A stretch of 19,125 bases of DNA from RGIG4034 sp045628945. Lineage in GTDB: Bacteria; Bacillota; Clostridia; Lachnospirales; Lachnospiraceae. A program made the position numbers and the translations under genes. Shown here piece by piece: positions 13,136 to 19,125 of this stretch (position 1 is its first letter; each line of letters opens with the position of its first letter). The stretch covers positions 1-19,125 of the forward strand of contig JAZQQG010000044.1 of assembly GCA_045628945.1 (NCBI GenBank). Reading direction: 5' to 3'. Below the pieces are notes generated by a model that ran no database searches, was not told the DNA's origin, and saw only the letters and a list, made by a program, of their open reading frames with translations.

Positions 13136-14374
13136 ATGTATTCTATTGATGAAGTACGTAAGGTTGATCCCGAGATTGCTGCTGCAATCGAAGCGGAGCA
13201 GAATCGTCAGAACGATCACATCGAGCTGATTGCTTCGGAGAACTGGGTAAGCAAGGCGGTTATGGCCGCTATGGGCAGCCCCCTTACCAACAAGTACGCG
13301 GAAGGTTATCCCGGCAAGAGATACTACGGCGGTTGCGATTGCGTTGACGTAGTCGAGACCCTGGCGATTGAGCGTGCAAAAAAGTTGTTCGGTTGCGATT
13401 ATGCCAACGTTCAGCCCCACTCCGGTGCACAGGCAAATATGGCTGTTCAGTTCGCAGTTCTGAATCCCGGCGATACCCTGATGGGTATGAACTTAGCACA
13501 CGGCGGTCACTTAACCCATGGTAGCCCGGTAAACATGAGTGGTAAGTGGTTCAACATCGTTCCTTACGGTGTCAATGACGATGGCTTCATCGATTATGAT
13601 GAATTACGTCGTATTGCTCTCGAATGCAAGCCGAAGATGATTATCGCAGGTGCATCCGCATATGCCCGTACCATTGATTTCAAGAAATTCCGTGAGGTTG
13701 CGGATGAAGTCGGCGCCGTTCTCATGGTTGATATGGCACACATTGCCGGTTTGGTTGCTGCAGGTCTCCATCCTTCACCCATTCCTTACGCGGATGTTGT
13801 TACCACCACAACCCATAAGACCTTACGCGGACCTCGTGGCGGTCTGATTCTTTGCAACAAGGAAGCAGCGGAGAAGTTTAACTTCAACAAGGCAATCTTC
13901 CCCGGTATTCAGGGTGGTCCTCTGATGCATGTAATTGCTGCAAAGGCAGTCTGCTTTGAAGAAGCGCTTCAGCCCTCCTTCAAGGAGTACCAGCAGGGTA
14001 TCGTTGACAATGCGCAGGCACTCTGCAAGGGCTTAATGAGCCGTGGCATCAAGATCGTATCCGGTGGTACCGATAACCACTTAATGTTAATGGATCTGAC
14101 GAACTTCGGTCTGACCGGTAAGGAAGTTGAGAAGTGGTTAGACGAGGCACATATCACTGCCAACAAGAACACCATTCCCAACGATCCTCAGAAGCCTTTC
14201 GTAACTTCCGGTATCCGTCTCGGTACCCCCGCTGTTACCAGCCGTGGCATGAACACCGAAGATATGGACAAGATTGCAGAAGCAATCGCTTTGGTTGTTA
14301 AGAACAAGGAAGAGGGTATTGCTCCCGCCCGCGAGATTATCAAGGGCCTTACCGCAAAGTATCCTCTCATCTAA
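13136..14374 (+). CDS. glyA: Serine hydroxymethyltransferase
   Basis: PLP enzyme that converts serine and tetrahydrofolate to glycine and 5,10-methylene-tetrahydrofolate, the main one-carbon source for purine and thymidylate synthesis. 412 aa, full length. The ATG at 13136 follows GGAGG by nine bases. Family blocks: HIELIASENWVS (28-39), NKYAEGYPGKRYYGGC (52-67), SGAQANMAVQ (96-105), MVDMAHIAGLVAAG (197-210) and TTTTHKTLRGPRGG (223-236), with the PLP lysine K228. The C-terminal small domain (DNHLMLMDL, TSGIRLGTPAVTSRGM) is complete. Single gene with its own promoter and terminator, divergent from the lipid operon. Rich in codons typical of highly expressed genes. Confidence 0.99.
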   Translation: MYSIDEVRKVDPEIAAAIEAEQNRQNDHIELIASENWVSKAVMAAMGSPLTNKYAEGYPGKRYYGGCDCVDVVETLAIERAKKLFGCDYANVQPHSGAQANMAVQFAVLNPGDTLMGMNLAHGGHLTHGSPVNMSGKWFNIVPYGVNDDGFIDYDELRRIALECKPKMIIAGASAYARTIDFKKFREVADEVGAVLMVDMAHIAGLVAAGLHPSPIPYADVVTTTTHKTLRGPRGGLILCNKEAAEKFNFNKAIFPGIQGGPLMHVIAAKAVCFEEALQPSFKEYQQGIVDNAQALCKGLMSRGIKIVSGGTDNHLMLMDLTNFGLTGKEVEKWLDEAHITANKNTIPNDPQKPFVTSGIRLGTPAVTSRGMNTEDMDKIAEAIALVVKNKEEGIAPAREIIKGLTAKYPLI

Positions 14375-14389
14375 TTTCTGTACATACGA

Positions 14390-14423
14390 ACACCCCAAGC
14401 CAAACGGCCTGGGGTGTTTTTTT
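14390..14423 (+). terminator. Intrinsic terminator of glyA
   Basis: ACACCCCAAGCC (14390-14401) pairs with GGCCTGGGGTGT (14406-14417) across a 4-base loop with one A-C mismatch, followed by seven Ts (14417-14423). It begins 16 bases after the glyA stop. On the minus strand no T-run follows the same stem, so it should act only on plus-strand transcripts. Confidence 0.95.
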
Positions 14424-14427
14424 ATGC

Positions 14428-15069
14428 TTATGTTCTTTTAACCGATACCGAGGATATCACTAACATTGCTATCCATATCACCGTACTGGAGATAATCGAC
14501 AATATTTTCATATCTCCCGCAATTGTGCCACGATTCGTGATAATCAACGTATTTTGCAGAATCAGTACAGACACCATGGTGTCCAATATATTAATAGTTC
14601 TTAGTTCTCTGACCAGAAGATTATCGACTCGCCTGGCTCTCGAATAGTGAACAATGGACATAACCACGCGATACGTCGTATAGGAAGCCATTGCTAAGGA
14701 CGGAATCTGTCCCCAGGTATAGCTTTTTTCTCCTTGAATCATCACGGCAATCGGTACTACCAGTACGATATTAAAAGAGAACAGCATCAGATGCGTCCGT
14801 CGATAAAGTCTTTGTCGCTTCTCGGTGATCTCTTCCGGCGTGCCGGCTTCTCTTTTCATCGAACGAACGAGAATCACTCGCACAATGGCCAGAAGTACAT
14901 AATAGACGCAGATTGTCCCGTTCCAGATTGAAGCATAATAGACGCCCATGACACCGTTGAATATCGTATAGGATACTCCAATCAATGCCGAGACATACGA
15001 CACCGTTCTCGTCTTGAACTCATAATCTGCCCGCCACATATCAACGAACTGCTCTAACCAATCTCTCAT
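14428..15069 (-). CDS. Uncharacterised polytopic membrane protein
   Basis: 213 aa from the ATG at 15069, with a GAGGG about 11 bases upstream. An ATG at 15087 would add six residues, but its GAGGA directly abuts the start codon. No family recognised. After an amphipathic, tryptophan-containing N-terminus (MRDWLEQFVDMWRADYEF) there are five or six hydrophobic stretches: about 24-45, 52-68, 94-113, 122-144, 163-180 and 187-209. A basic loop (RSMKREAGTPEEITEKRQR) lies between the second and third. No catalytic motif or signal peptide. It is the last gene of the lon-ysxC-truA-deoC-cdd run, 46 bp after cdd. Nucleoside transport is tempting from the neighbours, but nothing in the sequence supports it. 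Confidence 0.75.
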   Translation of the reverse strand: MRDWLEQFVDMWRADYEFKTRTVSYVSALIGVSYTIFNGVMGVYYASIWNGTICVYYVLLAIVRVILVRSMKREAGTPEEITEKRQRLYRRTHLMLFSFNIVLVVPIAVMIQGEKSYTWGQIPSLAMASYTTYRVVMSIVHYSRARRVDNLLVRELRTINILDTMVSVLILQNTLIITNRGTIAGDMKILSIISSTVIWIAMLVISSVSVKRT

Positions 15070-15115
15070 TCTTTTTCGAGCCCTCATTCCTCGGTGATGA
15101 CTTATTCAGAAAAGA

Positions 15116-15544
15116 TTACTGCAACGACTCCGGCCCAAAGGACAGGGGTAAAAGTTCTTCTAATGTATATTCTTTATAATCCTCGACGCTCTTCGCCAAA
15201 AGAATACGCAGTTCCTTCGGATTTGCGAACTCCCGCATTACCTGGCGGCACACACCACAGGGCGAACAGTACTCCGTGATTCGTACCCTGCCGTCTGCTT
15301 CTTCCGGTCCACCGGCGATTGCGATGGTCACTAGCTTCGTATGTCCCTCTGCTACTGCGTGAAAGATGGCATTACGCTCTGCACAGATGCCCGCAGGATA
15401 CGACGCATTCTCTACATTACAGCCGGTATAGATTGTACCGTCTGCCGTCTCCACAGCCGCACCCACATGAAAGTGCGAATACGGTACATATGACTTCTTC
15501 GTCATCTCGATTGCTCTCTGAATCAGTTCCTTATCCTGTGCCAT
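15116..15544 (-). CDS. cdd: Cytidine deaminase
   Basis: Zinc enzyme that deaminates cytidine and deoxycytidine to uridine and deoxyuridine in pyrimidine salvage; cytoplasmic tetramer. 142 aa, usual for the short homotetrameric class. The ATG at 15544 follows GGAGG by seven bases; the frame opens five codons earlier at a GTG that overlaps the ribosome binding site. Catalytic block CAERNA with zinc ligand C54 and proton-shuttle E56, then SPCGVCRQ with zinc ligands C96 and C99. YVPYSHFHVGAAV (19-31) and GCNVENASYPAG (41-52) are the substrate-binding blocks. Together with deoC just upstream it forms a small deoxynucleoside salvage pair. Confidence 0.97.
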   Translation of the reverse strand: MAQDKELIQRAIEMTKKSYVPYSHFHVGAAVETADGTIYTGCNVENASYPAGICAERNAIFHAVAEGHTKLVTIAIAGGPEEADGRVRITEYCSPCGVCRQVMREFANPKELRILLAKSVEDYKEYTLEELLPLSFGPESLQ

Positions 15545-15606
15545 TTCACATCCTCCCACCTAATGTATGATAACCCAAGCGTTCCCTTCGGTCTGCTTCA
15601 GTCTGC

Positions 15607-16263
15607 TTACTTCTCTTCCGCCTTGGCAATCTTCACAAGTCGGCTCGTGCCTAAACGATCGGCACCAAGCTCCATAAACTTCTCGCCGTCCTCAAAAGAA
15701 GAGATTCCTCCCGCAGCCTTCATTTTGACCTCCGGCCCGATGTGCTTGGCAAAAAGTTCAATATCCGCAAAGGTCGCACCGGCCGTTGAGAAACCGGTGG
15801 AAGTCTTGATGTAATCGGCACCGGCTTCGGTCACAAGCTTACACATCTTAATCTTCTCTTCTTCCGTAAGAAGACAGGTCTCGATAATGACCTTCAGAAT
15901 CTTATCGCCGCAAGCGGCCTTCAGTGTCTGAATCTCCGCTAAGACTTCCGCATCACGTCCGCCCTTCAGGTCGCCGATATTGATCACCATATCGATCTCA
16001 TCCGCACCGTTTTGAATCGCATCCTTCGTCTCATATTCTTTTACCGCGGTCGTATTGTAACCGTTGGGAAAACCGATTACCGTACATACCTTCACACGGC
16101 CCTTCAGGTACTCAGCTGCACGCTTCACATAGGAAGGCGGAATGCATACCGATGCCGTCTCGTAGCGGATTGCATCATCCAGAATTCCCTGAATTTCTTC
16201 CCAGGTAGCGGTCTGCTGCAGCAGTGTATGATCACAATGATTCAGAATTGTCTGTCTATCCAT
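15607..16263 (-). CDS. deoC: Deoxyribose-phosphate aldolase
   Basis: Class I aldolase splitting 2-deoxyribose 5-phosphate into glyceraldehyde 3-phosphate and acetaldehyde, which lets the cell use deoxynucleoside sugars as carbon. 218 aa, normal for the short bacterial form. The ATG at 16263 follows AGGAGG by seven bases, 11 bases after the truA stop. The catalytic residues match the E. coli set by context: D91 in EIDMVINIG, Schiff-base K153 in YIKTSTGFSTAGAT and K182 in KMKAAGGI. A 62-bp gap with no clear promoter or terminator separates it from cdd. No phosphopentomutase or nucleoside phosphorylase gene is seen in the window. Confidence 0.97.
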   Translation of the reverse strand: MDRQTILNHCDHTLLQQTATWEEIQGILDDAIRYETASVCIPPSYVKRAAEYLKGRVKVCTVIGFPNGYNTTAVKEYETKDAIQNGADEIDMVINIGDLKGGRDAEVLAEIQTLKAACGDKILKVIIETCLLTEEEKIKMCKLVTEAGADYIKTSTGFSTAGATFADIELFAKHIGPEVKMKAAGGISSFEDGEKFMELGADRLGTSRLVKIAKAEEK

Positions 16264-16274
16264 CTGTTCTCCTC

Positions 16275-17066
16275 CTAATACTCCACGGACTCTAAACACA
16301 GACCGCAGGCCGGAACCAGTTCCCCGGTATCCCCACGTACTGCGCTCTCCCGAAGAGTCGCTTCGATGCTTTCGATACTTCTCTTATGCAGTCCGACCTC
16401 CAGAAGCGTACCTGTGAGGATACGAACCATATGATATAAAAATCCATCTCCATGATAGAGGATTGTAATCACTCTGTCAAAAGAGGAATCCACCAGAAAC
16501 TCAATCGAATCGATGGTACGAACCGTTGACTTCTTGCTCTTCTTCTCCGAGGTGTAGGCATGGAAGTCATGCGTACCGAGAAGTTTCTCGGCCGCCGCCT
16601 GCATCGCCTCAAGATCCAGTTCTTGCGTAACGAGCAGACTCGTCTTACGTTCCAATACATGGGGAATCGGAGCATTCACGATCCGATAGGAATAGGTCTT
16701 CCGCTTCGCATTCAGTCTGGCATGGAAGCGCTCCGGCATCTCTTTCACCTCAATGACTGCGATGTCTTCTGGAAGGTATTGGTTAACATAACTCATTACC
16801 CTTTCCGCGCTTACCGCTTCCTGCTCACTCCCGTCCTTACGTTCCGTTCCCGGCAAAGTCTTCGGAAGCCGTACACTGGCCACCTGTCCTTTTGCATGAA
16901 CACCTGCATCCGTTCTTCCGGAGCCGTCTACCTGGATCGGTTCTCCAAACCACTTACTGAAAATCGCTTCGAATTTTCCCTGAATGGTATTCGAAGTCGA
17001 GGTCTGCTTCTGCCATCCCTGGTAGCGGGTTCCCTCATATTGAATTGTCAGCTTGTAGGTTGACAT
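16275..17066 (-). CDS. truA: tRNA pseudouridine(38-40) synthase TruA
   Basis: Isomerises uridines 38-40 in the anticodon stem-loop of many tRNAs; cytoplasmic homodimer. 263 aa, full length. The ATG at 17066 follows GAGGA by seven bases and lies three bases after the ysxC stop. Catalytic Asp53 in GSGRTDAGVHAKGQVA. Other family blocks: TIQYEGTRYQGWQKQ (7-21), FHARLNAKRKTYSYRI, the HDFHAYTSEK region and GDGFLYHMVRILTGTLLEVG. Tight spacing to ysxC and deoC points to one transcript. Confidence 0.97.
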   Translation of the reverse strand: MSTYKLTIQYEGTRYQGWQKQTSTSNTIQGKFEAIFSKWFGEPIQVDGSGRTDAGVHAKGQVASVRLPKTLPGTERKDGSEQEAVSAERVMSYVNQYLPEDIAVIEVKEMPERFHARLNAKRKTYSYRIVNAPIPHVLERKTSLLVTQELDLEAMQAAAEKLLGTHDFHAYTSEKKSKKSTVRTIDSIEFLVDSSFDRVITILYHGDGFLYHMVRILTGTLLEVGLHKRSIESIEATLRESAVRGDTGELVPACGLCLESVEY

Positions 17067-17069
17067 AAC

Positions 17070-17693
17070 TTATTCCTCGTCAGAAGAAGGTTCTTCTTCG
17101 GGCACCGTGTTGCCAAGCAAAGTATCCATCAGTTCGTAGATTTCCTCTCGTCCCTGCTTGGTCACTGCCGAGAAAGGAAGAATCACTGTAGAAGGCGCCG
17201 CATGCAGCCCGGTCCGAACTGCCTTCAACTGCTTCTGCAGTTGGCTTCGGTTAATCTTATCCGCCTTCGTAGCAATAATAATTGGTCGAAGTCCGTTGTG
17301 AACAATCCAATCATACATCATTTTATCATTGGCAGATGGGTCGTGTCGAATGTCCACTAACAGGAATACCGCCTTCAAGGTCGGTGAAGTTCTCAGATAT
17401 TTCTCAATCATCTTGCCCCACTTCGCCTGGGTTTCCTTGCTGACTTTCGCATATCCATACCCCGGAAGATCGACCAGGTAGAACTCACCGTTTACGTTAT
17501 AGTAATTGATGGTCTGGGTCTTACCGGGTTCCGAACTGGTTCTTGCCAGATTCTTACGGTTCATGATTCCGTTAATCAGCGAAGACTTGCCCACATTACT
17601 CTTCCCGGCAAAAGCAATCTCCGGAATGATATTCTGCGGCAGCACACTGGTAATTCCACATACCGTCTCCAGATTCACATTCTTAATTACCAT
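17070..17693 (-). CDS. ysxC: Ribosome biogenesis GTPase YsxC/EngB
   Basis: TRAFAC-class GTPase needed for late assembly of the 50S ribosomal subunit; cytoplasmic. 207 aa. The ATG at 17693 has GGAGGA six bases upstream. G1 GKSNVGKS (30-37), G2 threonine in EPGKTQTINYY (about T59), G3 DLPGYGYAKV (75-84), G4 TKAD (142-145), G5 SAVTK (175-179). The C-terminus ends in a short acidic tail (EEEPSSDEE). It follows lon by 59 bp, the same order as lon-ysxC in Bacillus. A 6-bp CATGCG/CGCATG hairpin lies in that gap without a usable T-run. Confidence 0.97.
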   Translation of the reverse strand: MVIKNVNLETVCGITSVLPQNIIPEIAFAGKSNVGKSSLINGIMNRKNLARTSSEPGKTQTINYYNVNGEFYLVDLPGYGYAKVSKETQAKWGKMIEKYLRTSPTLKAVFLLVDIRHDPSANDKMMYDWIVHNGLRPIIIATKADKINRSQLQKQLKAVRTGLHAAPSTVILPFSAVTKQGREEIYELMDTLLGNTVPEEEPSSDEE

Positions 17694-17752
17694 GGATATT
17701 CCTCCATCCTGTCAAAAGACCATGCGCATTCCTCGCATGCCTGTTCCAACCG

Positions 17753-19125
17753 TTACACAAATGCGTGCTCAATGACCTGCTTCATCGTTTCCACATAAAC
17801 GATAGAAATACCGGCAGTAATCTCGCGATCAATCTCGCGAACATCTCGCTCATTCTCCTTCGGTACCAATACCGTCTTGACTCCCGCCATCTTGGCCGCC
17901 AGAATCTTCTCCTTCAGGCCACCGATGGGAAGGACACGGCCGCGAAGGGTAATCTCTCCGGTCATTGCCACATCCGCACGTACCTTACATCCGGTCAGAG
18001 CGGATAAAACCGCAGTTGCCATCGTGATACCGGCGCTGGGGCCGTCCTTCGGCACAGCACCCTCCGGAATATGAATATGGAAATCATACTCCTTGAACAT
18101 TTTCTCATCAATGGAATACTCGCCGCTTACGGAACGAATGTAGCTAAGTCCCGCATGGGCGGATTCCTTCATTACATCGCCCAATTGTCCCGTAAGCTCC
18201 AGTTCCCCTTTGCCTCCGGGCAGCAGATTCACCTCGACCTGAAGGGTATCGCCACCGACACTGGTCCAAGCCAAACCACGCACGATTCCGACCTCATCCG
18301 TCTGGTTAATCGAATCGGGCTGATATTTTCTTTTCCCAAGGAAGGCCTCGAGATTTCTGGTGGTTACACTCACCTTGGAAACCTTCTCCGTTAAGATCTT
18401 CTTCGCCGTCTTGCGACAAATCTGACCGATTTTACGCTCTAACTCACGAACACCGGCCTCTCTGGTATAGCCGCTAATCACCTCACGAAGGGCTCCGTCG
18501 CTGATTGTCAGGCGCTTCTCGTCCAAGCCGTTCTTCTCATACTGCTTCGGAACAAGATGCTCCTTGGCAATATGGAACTTCTCATTCGCAGTGTATCCGG
18601 ATACCTCAAGAATCTCCATACGATCCAAAAGAGGTTTCGGAATATCGCTTAAGGAATTCGCGGTTGCTAAGAACAAAACCTCGCTTAAGTCAATGGGAAG
18701 TTCCACATAGTGGTCACGGAAATGCGCATTCTGCTCACTGTCCAGCACCTCCAAAAGGGCACTCGCCGTATCCCCGCGCTGGTCCTTGCCAACCTTATCA
18801 ATCTCATCTAAAAGCATTAACGGATTCTTAACGCCGGCCTGACGTAAGCCCGCCACAATACGACCGGGCATCGCACCGACATAGGTCTTGCGGTGACCGC
18901 GAATCTCCGCCTCATCACGCACACCACCCAGGCAAATGCGTACGTACTTTTTGTTCAATGCATCGGCAACCGATCTTGCAATCGAGGTCTTACCGGTTCC
19001 GGGAGGCCCCACAAGACAAAGAATCGGGCTGTCCCCCTGCTTTGTGAGTGCACGCACGGCCAAGAACTCCACCATACGCTCCTTCACCTGTGTAAGGCCG
19101 TAATGATCCTCGTCCAGCACTTCCA
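17753..19125 (-). CDS. lon: ATP-dependent Lon protease, partial (N-terminus beyond right edge)
   Basis: Hexameric AAA+ serine protease that degrades misfolded and regulatory proteins; cytoplasmic. 456 residues are visible, from the conserved EVLDEDHYGL block to the stop. The N-terminal substrate-binding domain (some 300 residues in the family) lies beyond the window. ATPase: Walker A GPPGTGKT (visible residues 39-46), LGGVRDEAEIRGHRKTYVG (pore and sensor region), Walker B LMLLDEIDK (102-110). Protease domain: catalytic Ser363 (visible numbering) in PKDGPSAG and Lys406 in GGLKEK, with the E. coli-like spacing of 43. The last residues (VIEHAFV) are an ordinary Lon end. The promoter and any heat-shock operator lie outside the window. 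Confidence 0.98.
   Translation of the reverse strand, partial: EVLDEDHYGLTQVKERMVEFLAVRALTKQGDSPILCLVGPPGTGKTSIARSVADALNKKYVRICLGGVRDEAEIRGHRKTYVGAMPGRIVAGLRQAGVKNPLMLLDEIDKVGKDQRGDTASALLEVLDSEQNAHFRDHYVELPIDLSEVLFLATANSLSDIPKPLLDRMEILEVSGYTANEKFHIAKEHLVPKQYEKNGLDEKRLTISDGALREVISGYTREAGVRELERKIGQICRKTAKKILTEKVSKVSVTTRNLEAFLGKRKYQPDSINQTDEVGIVRGLAWTSVGGDTLQVEVNLLPGGKGELELTGQLGDVMKESAHAGLSYIRSVSGEYSIDEKMFKEYDFHIHIPEGAVPKDGPSAGITMATAVLSALTGCKVRADVAMTGEITLRGRVLPIGGLKEKILAAKMAGVKTVLVPKENERDVREIDREITAGISIVYVETMKQVIEHAFV

Noticed and set aside
15589..15608. Imperfect 10-bp tandem repeat (GTCTGCTT twice) in the deoC-cdd gap
   Set aside because: Only two short copies, one overlapping the deoC stop; readily explained by chance.
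17700..17740. Terminator between lon and ysxC
   Set aside because: Only a 6-bp CATGCG/CGCATG stem with a four-T stretch that is not directly adjacent; too weak to call.

Overview
The window reads as a chromosomal housekeeping segment of a low-to-moderate GC member of the Clostridia, most likely a Lachnospiraceae-type organism. This is inferred from the mix of families seen: DUF4364 and DUF4250 proteins, a short single-domain malic enzyme, Rho with an acidic N-terminal insert, a stand-alone FakA-type domain, and a lon-ysxC pair as in many Firmicutes. Strong AGGAGG-type ribosome binding sites and extended -10 (TGn) promoters also fit. No phage, insertion sequence, CRISPR array, tRNA or rRNA was found. 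Genes are closely packed and look intact.

Layout. (a) 1-1989: a minus-strand protein with a 36-bp in-frame tandem repeat runs off the left edge, just downstream of minus-strand rho. A 255-bp divergent promoter region follows. (b) 1990-4677, plus strand: malic enzyme, a YhcC-type radical SAM protein, and a DUF4364 protein that overlaps it by ATGA. (c) 4838-7240, minus strand: a small DUF4250 gene (59 codons, easily missed), rarA and a class I methyltransferase. (d) 7328-9904, minus: clpB, with its own promoter and a clear intrinsic terminator. (e) 10043-12973, minus: a tight five-gene unit with overlapping or nearly abutting ends, encoding a lipid kinase, a PAP2-type membrane enzyme, a two-helix membrane protein, a stand-alone FakA middle-domain protein and a HAD phosphatase. 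(f) 13136-14374, plus: glyA with a good promoter and terminator, divergent from (e). (g) 14428-19125, minus: lon (N-terminus outside the window), ysxC, truA, deoC, cdd and an orphan membrane protein.

How they fit together. Much of the segment is core physiology: transcription termination (Rho), protein quality control (ClpB, Lon), replication-fork maintenance (RarA), ribosome assembly and tRNA modification (YsxC, TruA), one-carbon metabolism (GlyA), C4/C3 carbon balance (malic enzyme) and deoxynucleoside salvage (DeoC, Cdd). The part most likely to hold undescribed biology is unit (e). A lipid kinase, a lipid phosphatase or head-group transferase, a small membrane protein, a fatty-acid-kinase-like accessory domain and a phosphatase look like one membrane-lipid pathway. 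Other points of interest are the repeat protein beside rho, a palindrome overlapping the clpB promoter, and a promoter nested within a terminator between clpB and DUF4250.
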